Source: Methylobacterium crusticola
GTDB lineage: Bacteria; Pseudomonadota; Alphaproteobacteria; Rhizobiales; Beijerinckiaceae
Assembly: GCF_003574465.1 (NCBI RefSeq)
Contig: NZ_QOWC01000003.1
Coordinates: 1-64,000, forward strand
Direction of reading: 5' to 3'
Length of the DNA: 64,000 nt
A program made the translations under genes and the position numbers. Below the pieces are notes generated by a model. It ran no database searches. It saw only the letters and a program-made list of their open reading frames with translations, and had not been told where the DNA came from. This document shows, in pieces, positions 8,601-19,498 of the stretch. The first letter of the stretch is position 1; the number at the start of each line of letters is the position of its first letter.

Positions 8601-8930
8601 CTACTCGTCCTCGCCGAAGCGGTTGGCGAGGAGGGCCGCGATGGTGTCCATGCAGGAATCCTGGTCGGCACCCAGCGCCGTGACCCGGATGCTGGTGCCC
8701 TGCGCGGCGCCGAGGGTGAGCAGGCCCATGATCGAGCGGCCGCCCACGGTCTCGCCGCCCCGGCTCACCGTGACCTCCGAGGCGAAGCGCTCCACCGTCT
8801 GCACGAACTTCGCCGAGGCCCGGGCGTGCAGGCCGCGCCGGTTGATGATCGGCAGGTCCCGCGCCACCGCGCCGTCGGGCACCGGCGGAAGCTCCCCGTC
8901 CGAGTCGTCGGGATCGTTGAAGGCGGTCAT
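8601..8930 (-). CDS. HPr phosphocarrier protein (nitrogen-type PTS)
   Basis: A 109-aa HPr. The phosphorylated His is His35 in GLHARASAKF. Ser66 in GGRSIMGLL lies 31 residues further on, exactly matching the His15/Ser46 spacing of classic HPr, so it can be a substrate of the HprK encoded upstream. An acidic 20-residue N-terminal extension (DDSDGE, PVPDG) precedes the normal start of the fold. It is the last gene of the chvI-chvG-hprK-EIIA-HPr block, 153 nt after the EIIA gene. It relays phosphate from EI-Ntr (not in the window) to EIIA proteins; a regulatory rather than sugar-transport role is inferred. Confidence 0.93.
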   Translation of the reverse strand: MTAFNDPDDSDGELPPVPDGAVARDLPIINRRGLHARASAKFVQTVERFASEVTVSRGGETVGGRSIMGLLTLGAAQGTSIRVTALGADQDSCMDTIAALLANRFGEDE

Positions 8931-9083
8931 CGGCGGGGCACCTGCTCGTCACCGGCGGCTGCCCGTCGTCCGGTTCTCGTCGTCATGGGGAGTGCTGCGG
9001 GGCGGGGAGGGAGGATCGAGGGCGCGACCGTGCCGCGCGGCGGCCATCCCCAAGCTAGGGCGGCGCGCCGGTCCGGCCAAGGC

Positions 9084-9485
9084 CTACTTGCCGGCCAGCA
9101 CCCGGGAGGCCACGTTGATGTACTTGCGGCCGGCTTCCTGGGCGTGCAGGACCGCGTCGCCCAGGCTCTCCTCGTCGCGCACGCTGGCGAGCTTGATCAG
9201 CATCGGCAGGTTGATGCCCGCCACCACCTCGACCGAGCCGCCGTTCATGCAGGACAGGGCGAGGTTCGAGGGCGTGCCGCCGAACATGTCGGTCAGGACC
9301 ACCACGCCGTCGCCGCTGTTCACCCGGCAGACGGCCGACATGATGTCCTTGCGCCGAACCTCCATGTCGTCTTCGGGACCGATCGTGATCGTCTCGAGCT
9401 GATCCTGCGGACCCACGACGTGCTCGAGCGCGGCCTTGAATTCCGTTGCCAGCAGACCGTGGGTGACGAGCACCATTCCTATCAT
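9084..9485 (-). CDS. PTS EIIA component, mannose family
   Basis: A 133-aa EIIA(Man) domain protein with the active-site His at residue 9 (MVLVTHG) and the TDMFGGTPSN loop typical of the family. It accepts phosphate from HPr. With no EIIB or EIIC genes here it is probably a regulatory EIIA, as in other Hyphomicrobiales. I chose the ATG at 9485 (MIGMVLVTHG), preceded by GGAA; an internal ATG at 9476 is also possible, and the open frame to 9557 adds unrelated residues. It lies 88 nt downstream of hprK. Confidence 0.93.
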   Translation of the reverse strand: MIGMVLVTHGLLATEFKAALEHVVGPQDQLETITIGPEDDMEVRRKDIMSAVCRVNSGDGVVVLTDMFGGTPSNLALSCMNGGSVEVVAGINLPMLIKLASVRDEESLGDAVLHAQEAGRKYINVASRVLAGK

Positions 9486-9573
9486 CGACACGAGTTCCGA
9501 CGCCCCTTTGGAGCCGAGCCGCCATTTTGTGCAGCGCGAAGGCGAGCGCAAGAGCAATGCGGCGAAATCCGCA

Positions 9574-10026
9574 TCATTCGGTCATCATCATGACATGGAG
9601 GCGCCGCCAGCGCCACAACACCGTGCTGGCCCGGGCCGGGTCCCGGGGGAGGATGATGCGGGGCAGCGCCACGCCCCGGAGAAGAACCGTCTCGGCGCCG
9701 TCCTCCGGCATCCGGGGCACCGCCTCCGCGAGATCGACGACGAGGCGCACCACGGCGGAAGGCACCGTGGCGCCAACGGCTTGCAGCCCGAGGCCGCGCA
9801 CCTCGATCAGGCCCGCGACGGCCGGGTGCGGGGCCGCGACGAGGCGCCCGTTCCGTTGCGTCAGGACGATCCGGTCGTCGCCCACGAGGCCGGCGAAGAC
9901 CGCCAAGATAGGGCCACGCTCCAGAAGGTCGCGGGCCAGGGTCGATTTGCCGCTGCCCGGCTCGCCGCGGATCAGGATTCCGTCCTCGCCGAGGACCACG
10001 CAGCCGGCGTGCACGGCGGCGCCCAT
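9574..10026 (-). CDS. hprK: HPr kinase/phosphorylase (short alphaproteobacterial form)
   Basis: A 150-aa catalytic domain without the N-terminal domain of the Firmicutes enzyme, the usual alphaproteobacterial form. Walker A GEPGSGKST is at 21-29, with a His in the HAGCVV stretch near the N terminus, LVGDDRIVL, and the IEVRGLG signature. It phosphorylates HPr on Ser66 (or removes the phosphate), setting PTS-Ntr output by ATP/phosphate level. Its ATG at 10026 is 6 nt after the chvG stop, so the two are probably translated together. This couples envelope-stress signalling genes to carbon/nitrogen signalling genes. Confidence 0.94.
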   Translation of the reverse strand: MGAAVHAGCVVLGEDGILIRGEPGSGKSTLARDLLERGPILAVFAGLVGDDRIVLTQRNGRLVAAPHPAVAGLIEVRGLGLQAVGATVPSAVVRLVVDLAEAVPRMPEDGAETVLLRGVALPRIILPRDPARASTVLWRWRRLHVMMMTE

Positions 10027-10032
10027 CGGGGC

Positions 10033-11856
10033 TCAGCGGCTCTGGCCCGGCACCCGCACGATGAAGCGGGCGCCGAGCACCGCCGGCTCCCCGTCCTCGC
10101 CCGGCGCCCCCAGGCGGTTCTCGGCCCGGATCGTGCCGCGGTGGGCCTGGACGATCTGGCGCGAAATCGACAGGCCGAGGCCCGAGTTCTGCCCGAAGCC
10201 CTGCTCGGGCCGGTCGGTGTAGAAGCGCTCGAAGATCCGCTCGAGGGCATGGGCCGGGATGCCGGGCCCGTCATCCTCCACGACGAGCTCCACGGTGTTG
10301 CGCCGGCGCCGGAGGGCGACCCGCACGCTGGCGCCCTTGGGCGAGAACGAGCGCGCGTTGTCGAGGAGGTTGTTGACCACCTGCCCGAGGCGGCTGTCGT
10401 GGCCGAGGATCGCGAACGGGTCCTCGAGGCCCGGCGGGGCCGGGTCGATCGTCAGCGCGATGGTGGCGTCGCGGGGCCGCCGGCGCTCGTTGGCGACGGA
10501 GACCACCGTGGTGATGAGCTTCCTCAGGTCGACCCGGGCGGCCTCGGCCCGGGCCAGCTCGGCGTCGAGCCGCGAGGCGTCCGCGATGTCGCTGATCAGC
10601 CGGTCGAGGCGCTTCACGTCGTGCTGGATGATCTGCATCAGCCGGCCGCGGGACTCGTCGGTCTTGGCGAGCGGCAGGGTCTCGACGGCGCTGCGCAGCG
10701 AGGTGAGGGGGTTCTTCAGCTCGTGCGACACGTCCGCGGCGAAGTTCTCGATGGCGTCGAGGCGGCGGTAGAGCGCCTGGGTCATGTCGCGCAGGGCCCC
10801 CGACAGGTGTCCGATCTCGTCGGTGCGCCGGGTGAAGTCCGGGATCTCCTGGCGCGACTTGATGCCGAGGCGCACCCGCTCGGCGGCCTCGGCGAGGCGG
10901 CCGACCGGGCCGACGATCTGGCCGGCGACCAGCATCGACAGCACCACCATCACCATCGCGGCGATGAGGAAGACCTGGATCAGGGAGAAGCGCTCGGAGG
11001 CGATGATCTTGTCGATGTCGCCTTCCTGGGTCGAGAGCACCAGGGCGCCCCGCACCGTGCGGGCGCGCTGGATCGGGACGGCCACCGACACGATGGTCTC
11101 CCCCGGGCTGCTGCGGCGCACCAGGGTGCCGCGGGCGCCCGCGAGGGCCCGCTGCACCTCCGGCAGGCTGCGCCCGTCGGCCGGCCCGGCCTCCTCGGAG
11201 GCGGGCGCGCCGCGCAGGCCCGGCACGTGGGCCCGCACGGCGTTCCAGGCCTGCTCCATCAGGCTCGGCTTCTCCTTGCGGACCGGCGGCGGCTCGGCAC
11301 GCGCGAGGTCGCCCCGGATGTAGAGGCTGCGCGAATCGATCAGGATCGTGCCGTCGCGGTCGTAGACCCGCGCCCGGGTGCCGGTGGGCGTGATGAGCCG
11401 GCGCAGGAGCGGCGCGACCCGCTCCGGGTTGAGAGAGAATTCGAGGCCCGAGGGCGCCTCGTCGCCCCCGGCGGCGCCCTCGCCGGCCTGGAGCTGGAGC
11501 AGCCGGTCGGGATCGATCGTGATCGTGTCGGTGTCGACCGAGGCCGAGGACGCGATGGCGCCCGCGATGATGTCGCCCTGCGTCAGCAGGCTCTGCACCC
11601 GGGCCTCGATCAGCCCCTGCCGGAACTGGTTGAGGTAGAGGAAGCCGACCAGCAGGGCGATCAGCCCCGCGAGGTTGAGGACGACGATGCGCCGCGTCAG
11701 GCTGGAGGCCGCCCGCAGGGCGATCCAGCGCCGGACCGTGCGCGGGCCGAACGGCTCCCGCGCGGTCTCGGCCTCGGGGTCGATCTCGCTGCTGGCCCTG
11801 AGGGGCATGCCGCCGAGCAGGCGCCGCACCGCGCCGAGGGCCGAACCGCTTGTCAC
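10033..11856 (-). CDS. chvG: Sensor histidine kinase ChvG/ExoS
   Basis: A 607-aa inner-membrane sensor kinase that senses acid/envelope stress and phosphorylates ChvI. TM1 is at about 57-75, a periplasmic domain follows to about 290, TM2 is at about 293-313, then HAMP. The H-box FAADVSHELKNPLTSLR carries His378. The N-box (VVNNLLDNARSF) and G-boxes (DDGPGIP, GLGLSISRQIV) are intact, so it should be an active kinase. Start is GTG at 11856, 12 nt after the chvI stop. A cytoplasmic N-terminal tail of about 50 residues precedes TM1. Confidence 0.96.
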   Translation of the reverse strand: MTSGSALGAVRRLLGGMPLRASSEIDPEAETAREPFGPRTVRRWIALRAASSLTRRIVVLNLAGLIALLVGFLYLNQFRQGLIEARVQSLLTQGDIIAGAIASSASVDTDTITIDPDRLLQLQAGEGAAGGDEAPSGLEFSLNPERVAPLLRRLITPTGTRARVYDRDGTILIDSRSLYIRGDLARAEPPPVRKEKPSLMEQAWNAVRAHVPGLRGAPASEEAGPADGRSLPEVQRALAGARGTLVRRSSPGETIVSVAVPIQRARTVRGALVLSTQEGDIDKIIASERFSLIQVFLIAAMVMVVLSMLVAGQIVGPVGRLAEAAERVRLGIKSRQEIPDFTRRTDEIGHLSGALRDMTQALYRRLDAIENFAADVSHELKNPLTSLRSAVETLPLAKTDESRGRLMQIIQHDVKRLDRLISDIADASRLDAELARAEAARVDLRKLITTVVSVANERRRPRDATIALTIDPAPPGLEDPFAILGHDSRLGQVVNNLLDNARSFSPKGASVRVALRRRRNTVELVVEDDGPGIPAHALERIFERFYTDRPEQGFGQNSGLGLSISRQIVQAHRGTIRAENRLGAPGEDGEPAVLGARFIVRVPGQSR

Positions 11857-11868
11857 GCCGAGGATCTC

Positions 11869-12585
11869 TTAAGATTCCTTGAATCGGTAGCCGACGCCGT
11901 AGAGCGTCTCGATCATGTCGAAGCTGGTGTCGGTGACCTTGAACTTCTTGCGCAGCCGCTTGATGTGGCTGTCGATGGTGCGGTCGTCGACGTAGACCTG
12001 GTCGTCGTAGGCCGCGTCCATGAGGGCGTTGCGGCTCTTCACGACGCCCGGCCGCTGGGCCAGGGCCTGGAGGATCAGGAACTCCGTCACCGTCAGGGTG
12101 ACCGGCTCGCCCTTCCAGGTGCAGGTGTGGCGCTCGGGGTCCATCATCAGCTGGCCGCGCTCGAGGGAGCGCGCCGCCGCCGCCTCCGCCTCGCGGGCCG
12201 AGGCGCCGGGACCGGTCTCCTTGGCGGCGAAGCGGCGCAGCACCGCCTTCACCCGCTCCACCAGCAGGCGCTGCGAGAAGGGTTTCCGGATGAAGTCGTC
12301 CGCCCCCATCTTCAGGCCGAACAGCTCGTCGATCTCCTCGTCCTTCGAGGTCAGGAAGATCACCGGCAGGTCGGATTTCTGGCGCAGGCGCCGCAGCAGC
12401 TCCATGCCGTCCATGCGGGGCATCTTGATGTCGAAGATCGCGAGGTCGGGCGGCGAGTGCTTGAGGCCGTCGAGGGCCGAGGCCCCGTCGGTGTAGGTCT
12501 GGATCCGGTAGCCTTCGGTCTCCAGCGCGATCGACACCGAGGTGAGGATGTTGCGGTCGTCATCGACGAGGGCGATGGTCGGCAT
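11869..12585 (-). CDS. chvI: Response regulator ChvI (OmpR family)
   Basis: A 238-aa response regulator with an N-terminal receiver domain (acidic pocket DDD at residues 8-10, phospho-acceptor Asp52 in FDIKMP, Lys in RKPFS) and a C-terminal winged-helix DNA-binding domain ending in [10 protein letters not shown] prefer the ATG at 12585 over 12591, because AGGGA sits 6 nt before the former but directly abuts the latter. First gene of the block. In rhizobia ChvI controls succinoglycan, motility and acid responses; here pckA lies 1.4 kb away divergently, close to the pckA-chvI order known from Sinorhizobium and Agrobacterium. Confidence 0.96.
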   Translation of the reverse strand: MPTIALVDDDRNILTSVSIALETEGYRIQTYTDGASALDGLKHSPPDLAIFDIKMPRMDGMELLRRLRQKSDLPVIFLTSKDEEIDELFGLKMGADDFIRKPFSQRLLVERVKAVLRRFAAKETGPGASAREAEAAAARSLERGQLMMDPERHTCTWKGEPVTLTVTEFLILQALAQRPGVVKSRNALMDAAYDDQVYVDDRTIDSHIKRLRKKFKVTDTSFDMIETLYGVGYRFKES

Positions 12586-12958
12586 GGGCATTCCCTGGGC
12601 GGGGGCGGCGTCGCGGGCGAGGGAGCCTCATCCCTGCTGAACGTCACCCGACTGGAACCGGCTGCGGACCCGGTTGGTGTGGTGCTGCGCCGCCGCCAGG
12701 ACAGGCTGGCAAGAAGGGCTGGACAGTGGCGGCGGCGCCACGGTTTCGTCACCCTTATGACGAACGCGCCGAAAAAGCGAGCACCCGTGGCGAGGAGGTC
12801 ACAGTCGGGCTTTCCGCCATGCGCGCGCCCTTGCGCTCCGCGCCCGCGGCGTCGGGCCGTCCGCCCGCGACGTCGGGCCGGGTGGACGGCGCGCGGCGCC
12901 GGCGCCAGGGTGGTCCCGGCCGACCACCCCGCGGCCCCTTCAGGGAGGTGTCGCGACC
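12586..12958. other. Divergent intergenic region, chvI / HugZ-like gene
   Basis: 373 bp that should hold the promoters for the chvI block (minus) and the HugZ-like gene (plus). I find one clean dyad at 12745-12764, listed separately. A less GC-rich stretch follows it (GAAAAAGCG near 12771). I see no clear -35/-10 pair and no further gene. Confidence 0.45.
12745..12764. promoter_or_regulatory. Candidate operator dyad TTCGTCA-N6-TGACGAA
   Basis: Two perfectly complementary 7-bp half-sites, 12745-12751 and 12758-12764, are separated by CCCTTA. They lie in the chvI/HugZ-like divergent region, about 160 bp upstream of chvI. The size fits a dimeric regulator. Whether it is bound by ChvI itself is unknown. 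Confidence 0.35.
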
Positions 12959-13735
12959 ATGGCGGAGCTCGACAGGGGGCCGGCCGCGCCGCTGCCGGCC
13001 GCGCAGGCGCCGTTCGACGCGGTCGGCCTCGCCAAGGCGGTGCTGCGCGGGACGCGCGCGGGCGCGCTCGCGACGCTCGAGCGGGATGGGGGCGCGCCCT
13101 TCGCGTCGCTGGTCACGGTGGCGACGGACCTCGACGGGGCGCCCCTCCTGCTGCTGTCGCGGCTCTCCGCCCACACCCTCAACCTCGAGGCCGACCCGCG
13201 CTGCTCGCTTCTCCTGAGCCCCGGCGGCAAGGGCGACCCGCTGGCCCATCCCCGGCTCACCGTGACGGGCGTGGCCGGCCGCAGCGCCGCGCCGGGCATC
13301 CGGGCCCGCTTCCTCGCCCGCCACCCGAAGGCCGCGCTCTACGCCGACTTTCCGGATTTCGGCTTCTTCCGCCTCGCCCCGGAGGCCGGGCACCTGAACG
13401 GCGGCTTCGCCAGGGCCGCGACCCTGACGGCGGCGGAGCTGCTCACGGACCTCGCGGGCCTCGATGCCCTCGCCGGGAGCGAGGCCGGCGCCGTCGCGCA
13501 CATGAACCAGGACCACGCCGACGCCGTCGCGCTCTTCGCCACGCGGCTCGCCGGGGAGGCGCCCGGCCCCTGGCGGCTCACCGGCCTCGACCCGGAGGGG
13601 ATCGACCTCCTCGCCGGCGACCGCACCGCCCGGGTGGCGTTCCCGGAGCGGCTCTCCGGCCCGGGGGCCCTGCGGCCGGTCCTGGTCGCCCTGGCGGCGC
13701 AGGCCCGGGCCGCGCCGGCCGCCGGGGCGGACTGA
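12959..13735 (+). CDS. HugZ/HutZ-like pyridoxamine-phosphate-oxidase-fold protein
   Basis: A 258-aa protein with an N-terminal split-barrel (PNPOx-like) domain at about 20-165 and a C-terminal DUF2470 domain recognisable by AHMNQDHADAV at about 180-190. This two-domain form is the HugZ/HutZ family, whose characterised members bind or degrade heme; many others are flavin-dependent or uncharacterised. No heme uptake genes are adjacent, so heme use is not assured. Start ATG at 12959 has an excellent GGGAGGTG. It stands between chvI and pckA, which are direct neighbours in several rhizobia. Confidence 0.85.
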   Translation: MAELDRGPAAPLPAAQAPFDAVGLAKAVLRGTRAGALATLERDGGAPFASLVTVATDLDGAPLLLLSRLSAHTLNLEADPRCSLLLSPGGKGDPLAHPRLTVTGVAGRSAAPGIRARFLARHPKAALYADFPDFGFFRLAPEAGHLNGGFARAATLTAAELLTDLAGLDALAGSEAGAVAHMNQDHADAVALFATRLAGEAPGPWRLTGLDPEGIDLLAGDRTARVAFPERLSGPGALRPVLVALAAQARAAPAAGAD

Positions 13736-13776
13736 CACAATCCCGCGCCTGTCACGGCGCCCGCCGGCGAATTCGA

Positions 13777-13805
13777 TTGAACCGCGAAGGTCCGCCACCT
13801 ACTAA
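13777..13805 (+). promoter_or_regulatory. Candidate promoter for pckA
   Basis: TTGAAC at 13777-13782 and TACTAA at 13800-13805 with a 17-bp spacer. This is the least GC-rich part of the 231-bp gap. The start codon is 161 nt further on, leaving a long leader. The match to consensus is moderate. Confidence 0.3.
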
Positions 13806-13966
13806 AGCTTCCCATCGGGATCACGATGGGTGATCTGGGCGCGGCGCGCCTCGACCTGCTAGAACAGGACGGACGCCGCTCCGCAGGAACGAGGGTGCCG
13901 GCCCTGCCGGGGCGCGGAGGGGCCGACACGCCGCCCGCCCGCCGGACGGCGCCAGGAGGAGCACGC

Positions 13967-15577
<1,611 letters not shown>

Positions 15578-15631
15578 GGCCGGGGCAGGCAGCGCCCCTC
15601 ACCCGGCCGGGAGGGGGCGAGAGGCGCCCGC

Positions 15632-15654
15632 GAGGGGCGCGATCCCGCGCCCTC
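15632..15654 (+). terminator. Hairpin after pckA
   Basis: GAGGGGCGCG (15632-15641) pairs with CCGCGCCCTC (15645-15654), nine pairs with one bulged G, 55 bp after the pckA stop and before the flavoprotein gene. No U tract follows, so the call rests on position and pairing only. Confidence 0.35.
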
Positions 15655-15690
15655 GTCCCCGGGCGCGCGGCCGCGGGGGCTTGAGACGGC

Positions 15691-16776
15691 ATGATGATCC
15701 TCGTCGTCGGTGCGGGCGTGGTCGGTCTCGCGGTCGGCCGGGCCCTCGGCCTGCGCGGCCACGAGGTCATCGTCGCGGAGGCGGAGGGCGGCATCGGCAC
15801 GGGCGTGTCGTCGCGCAACTCCGAGGTGATCCACGCCGGGATGTACTACCCGACCGGCTCGAGCCGGGCGCGGCACTGCGTCGAGGGGCGGCGCCGGCTC
15901 TACGCGTTCTGCGAGAGCCACGGCGTGCCGCATGCGCGGATCGGCAAGCTCATCGTCGCGGCGACCGAGCCGGAGGGGGCCAAGATCGCGGCCATCCACC
16001 GGCAGGGCGTCGAGAACGGCGTGGAGGGTCTCACGCTCATCGACGGCGCGCAGGCGCGGGCGCTCGAGCCGAACCTCGCCTGCACGGCCGCCCTGCTCTC
16101 GGCCGAGACCGGGATCGTCGACAGCCACGCCCTGATGCTGGCCCTCCAGGGCGACATCGAGGATGCGGGCGGCGCCCTCGCGTTCGGGACGCGCATCGAC
16201 CGTCTCGACCGGCAGGGCGCGGGCTGGCTCGCGCGGTTCGGCGACGACGCGATCGCGGTCGACGCGGTGGTCAACACCGCGAGCTTCGGCGCGCAGGTGC
16301 TCGCCCGCGCCACCGAGGGCTACCCGCCCGGGCGCGTGCCGCGCCTCGTGCTCGCCAAGGGCAACTACTTCGGCTGCACCGGCCGGCCGGCCTTCACCCG
16401 GCTGATCTACCCGGCCCCCGTCGAGGGGGGCCTCGGCATCCACCTCACCCTCGATCTCGGCGGCCGGATGCGGTTCGGGCCCGACGTCGAGTGGATCGAG
16501 GCGCCCGGCTACGAGGTCGATCCCGCCCGGGGCGCCCTGTTCTACGCCGCCATCCGGCGCTACTGGCCCGGCCTGCCCGACGGGGCGCTGGTGCCCGACT
16601 ACGCGGGCATCCGGCCGAAGCTGTCGGGGCCTGGCGAGGGCGCGGCGGATTTCTGCGTCGAGGGACCGGCCGAGCACGGGCTGCCGGGCCTCGTCCACCT
16701 GTTCGGGATCGAGAGCCCGGGCCTGACCTCCAGCCTGTCCCTGGCCGAGGACGTGGCCGACCGCCTCGGCGCCTGA
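15691..16776 (+). CDS. lhgO: L-2-hydroxyglutarate oxidase-like FAD protein
   Basis: A 361-aa flavoprotein of the DAO family. The N-terminal FAD motif [13 protein letters not shown] is at about 7-19. The signature [18 protein letters not shown] (about 40-57) is characteristic of L-2-hydroxyglutarate oxidases/dehydrogenases of the LhgO/L2HGDH type. It probably oxidises L-2-hydroxyglutarate to 2-oxoglutarate, as metabolite repair or glutarate breakdown, passing electrons to quinone. No csiD/glaH neighbour is present, so the repair role is more likely. Start is ATG 15691 or 15694. Confidence 0.85.
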   Translation: MMILVVGAGVVGLAVGRALGLRGHEVIVAEAEGGIGTGVSSRNSEVIHAGMYYPTGSSRARHCVEGRRRLYAFCESHGVPHARIGKLIVAATEPEGAKIAAIHRQGVENGVEGLTLIDGAQARALEPNLACTAALLSAETGIVDSHALMLALQGDIEDAGGALAFGTRIDRLDRQGAGWLARFGDDAIAVDAVVNTASFGAQVLARATEGYPPGRVPRLVLAKGNYFGCTGRPAFTRLIYPAPVEGGLGIHLTLDLGGRMRFGPDVEWIEAPGYEVDPARGALFYAAIRRYWPGLPDGALVPDYAGIRPKLSGPGEGAADFCVEGPAEHGLPGLVHLFGIESPGLTSSLSLAEDVADRLGA

Positions 16777-16924
16777 GCCCCGGGGGCGCGCCCCGGCCCC
16801 GTCGCTTGAGCCGCGCCCCCGGTCCCTTGGCGGCCGGGATGCCCGCTGCTATCTCGGCGAGGATTCCCCGATGCCCCGTGCGCCGCGCAAGAACCCGCGC
16901 CTGCGCGCCGGAGATAGTTTCGCA

Positions 16925-18730
16925 ATGACCGCGTCCCCCGTCGACAACATCCGCAATTTCTCGATCGTCGCGCATATCGACCACGGCAAGTCGACCCTCG
17001 CCGACCGGCTGATCCAGATCACCGGGGGACTCACGGCCCGGGAGATGACCGAGCAGGTCCTCGATTCGATGGACATCGAGCGCGAGCGCGGCATCACCAT
17101 CAAGGCGCAGACCGTGCGCCTCGACTACCGGGGGCAGGACGGGCGCGACTACGTGCTCAACCTGATGGACACTCCCGGCCACGTCGACTTCACCTACGAG
17201 GTGTCGCGCTCCCTCGCGGCCTGCGAGGGCTCGCTCCTCGTCGTCGACGCCTCCCAGGGGGTCGAGGCGCAGACGCTCGCCAACGTCTACCAGGCCATCG
17301 ACGCCAACCACGAGATCGTCCCGGTCCTCAACAAGATCGACCTGCCGGCGGCCGAGCCCGACCGGGTCAAGGAGCAGATCGAGGAGGTGATCGGCATCGA
17401 CGCCTCGCAGGCGGTGGCGATCTCGGCCAAGACCGGGCTCAACATCGAGGCGGTGCTCGAGGCGATCATCACCCGGCTGCCGCCGCCGAAGGGCGACCGC
17501 GCCGCGCCCCTGAAGGCCCTGCTGGTCGATTCCTGGTACGACGTCTATCTCGGCGTCGTCGTCCTCGTGCGCATCATCGACGGCGTGCTCAAGAAGGGCA
17601 TGACGATCCGGATGATGGGGGCGGACGCCACCTACGGCGTCGACCGCACCGGCGTGTTCCGGCCGAAGATGCAGGACGTGAGCGAGCTCGGCCCCGGGGA
17701 GGTCGGCTTCCTCACCGGCTCGATCAAGGAGGTCGCCGACACCCGCGTCGGCGACACCATCACGGAGGACCGGCGCCAGACCGCGGCCGCGCTGCCGGGC
17801 TTCAAGCCGGTGCAGCCGGTCGTGTTCTGCGGCCTGTTCCCGGTCGACGCGGCCGAGTTCGAGAACCTGCGCGGCGCCATGGGCAAGCTGCGGCTCAACG
17901 ATGCCTCCTTCTCCTACGAGATGGAGACCTCGGCGGCCCTCGGCTTCGGCTTCCGCTGCGGCTTCCTCGGCCTCCTGCACCTGGAGATCATCCAGGAGCG
18001 GCTGGAGCGCGAGTTCAACCTCGACCTGATCTCGACGGCGCCGAGCGTGGTCTACCACCTCAACATGTCGGACGGCGAGCAGCGGGAGCTGCACAACCCC
18101 GCCGACATGCCCGACGTGATGAAGATCGAGACGATCGAGGAGCCCTGGATCCGCGCCACCATCCTCACGCCCGACGAGTACCTCGGCGGCGTCCTCAAGC
18201 TGTGCCAGGACCGCCGCGGCACCCAGGTCGACCTCAACTACGTCGGCAAGCGCGCCATGGTGGTCTACGACCTGCCGCTGAACGAGGTCGTGTTCGATTT
18301 CTACGACCGCCTGAAGTCGATCTCGAAGGGCTACGCCTCCTTCGACTACCACATCTCCGACTACCGCGAGGGCGACCTCGTCAAGATGTCGATCCTGGTC
18401 AATGCCGAGCCGGTCGACGCGCTGTCGATGCTCGTCCACCGCAGCCGGGCCGAGGCGCGCGGCCGGGCGATGTGCGAGAAGCTGAAGGACCTGATCCCCC
18501 GCCACCTGTTCCAGATCCCGGTCCAGGCGGCGATCGGCGGCAAGATCATCGCCCGCGAGACCATCCGGGCCCTCTCGAAGGACGTCACCGCAAAGTGCTA
18601 CGGCGGCGACATCTCCCGCAAGCGCAAGCTCCTCGACAAGCAGAAGGAGGGCAAGAAGCGCATGCGCCAGTTCGGCAAGGTCGAGATCCCGCAGGAAGCC
18701 TTCATCGCCGCGCTGAAGATGGATTCCTGA
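16925..18730 (+). CDS. lepA: Translation elongation factor 4
   Basis: Ribosomal GTPase EF4, 601 aa, as expected. G1 AHIDHGKST is at 16-24, DTPGH at 82-86 and NKID at 136-139; the C-terminal LepA-specific domain is complete ([16 protein letters not shown] near the end). I chose the ATG at 16925 ([12 protein letters not shown]), with GGAGA upstream; the frame opens at 16871 but the additional residues are not conserved. It acts on stalled or assembling ribosomes. It is not followed by lepB here. A hairpin directly after the stop suggests a single-gene transcript. Confidence 0.97.
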   Translation: MTASPVDNIRNFSIVAHIDHGKSTLADRLIQITGGLTAREMTEQVLDSMDIERERGITIKAQTVRLDYRGQDGRDYVLNLMDTPGHVDFTYEVSRSLAACEGSLLVVDASQGVEAQTLANVYQAIDANHEIVPVLNKIDLPAAEPDRVKEQIEEVIGIDASQAVAISAKTGLNIEAVLEAIITRLPPPKGDRAAPLKALLVDSWYDVYLGVVVLVRIIDGVLKKGMTIRMMGADATYGVDRTGVFRPKMQDVSELGPGEVGFLTGSIKEVADTRVGDTITEDRRQTAAALPGFKPVQPVVFCGLFPVDAAEFENLRGAMGKLRLNDASFSYEMETSAALGFGFRCGFLGLLHLEIIQERLEREFNLDLISTAPSVVYHLNMSDGEQRELHNPADMPDVMKIETIEEPWIRATILTPDEYLGGVLKLCQDRRGTQVDLNYVGKRAMVVYDLPLNEVVFDFYDRLKSISKGYASFDYHISDYREGDLVKMSILVNAEPVDALSMLVHRSRAEARGRAMCEKLKDLIPRHLFQIPVQAAIGGKIIARETIRALSKDVTAKCYGGDISRKRKLLDKQKEGKKRMRQFGKVEIPQEAFIAALKMDS

Positions 18731-18732
18731 GG

Positions 18733-18761
18733 GGCGCCGCTCCCCGCCCGGGAGCGCCGCC
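18733..18761 (+). terminator. Hairpin directly after lepA
   Basis: Arms 18733-18744 and 18750-18761 pair over 12 positions with one mismatch and a 5-nt loop, starting 2 nt after the lepA stop codon. It is GC-rich without a U-run. Confidence 0.45.
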
Positions 18762-18927
18762 TCGGCACGGCGCGCTCGGCCGAGCGCCGCGCCCGTTTCC
18801 GACGAAACTCGGTCGCCGGGGCGTCGTCCCGTCACGATGTCTGCGACGAAAAGCTGGCCCCGCCGTCGGATCCTGCCCTGGTACCCGGCCTGATCGGCGG
18901 CCCATTCCCTTCAGGCCGGCACGCCCC

Positions 18928-19362
18928 TCAGGGCGCGGAGGCGGGAATCGGCGCGACCTCGGCGTCGGAGCGGGGCTCCGCGTTGGCCCAGGTCTTCGTC
19001 GTGAGCTGCGGCTCGAGGCGCTGCGCCAGCTCCTGGCCGAGGTGGCGCACGTAGGCGCCCGTGAAGTAGCGGCCGCCGGCGCCGCGGCCGTCGAGCCGGT
19101 CGTGGGCGCGCGCCATGGCGTCGACCTCGGGCCGGCACAGGAAGCCGATCACGCCGGCCGCCTCGTACCAGCGCCCGGCCCGGGCGTGGGCGAGGGCCGC
19201 CGGGTTGTTGCCGATGGTCTCGGCGAAGCAGTCGGTGGCCGCCCTCTCGAGGGGCGCGAGGAGGACGCGCCGCTGCTCCGCGCCGCGGGGGGTGTCCCGC
19301 GCCGCGACGGTCGCGGTCGCCGCCAGAGTGCAGGCCAAGCCGTAGAGCAGAGCTTTCATCAT
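18928..19362 (-). CDS. Small exported protein of unknown function
   Basis: A 144-aa protein with a clear signal peptide (MMKALLYGLACTLAATATVAARD). I do not recognise the family. The mature part is about 120 residues and predicted helical, with two Cys (in DCFAE and FLCRPE) that could form a disulfide in the periplasm. Start is the double ATG at 19362/19359. A similarly sized exported protein is encoded 136 bp upstream on the same strand, so they may be co-transcribed. Confidence 0.7.
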   Translation of the reverse strand: MMKALLYGLACTLAATATVAARDTPRGAEQRRVLLAPLERAATDCFAETIGNNPAALAHARAGRWYEAAGVIGFLCRPEVDAMARAHDRLDGRGAGGRYFTGAYVRHLGQELAQRLEPQLTTKTWANAEPRSDAEVAPIPASAP

Positions 19363-19498
19363 CCGCGCCTCGGTCGAATCATCGGACCAGTATCCGGCGT
19401 AATCCTGACCCGGGTCGAGGGCGGATATGCGGCAGAACCCGCCCGCAGCGGCGGTTTTTGAGGCAGGTCCGGGGTCGGCGCGGGCGGGCGCCCCCGCC

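Noticed and set aside
13826..13966. N-terminal extension of PckA
   Set aside because: The GTG at 13967 has a near-perfect SD five nt upstream, and the extension is not conserved.
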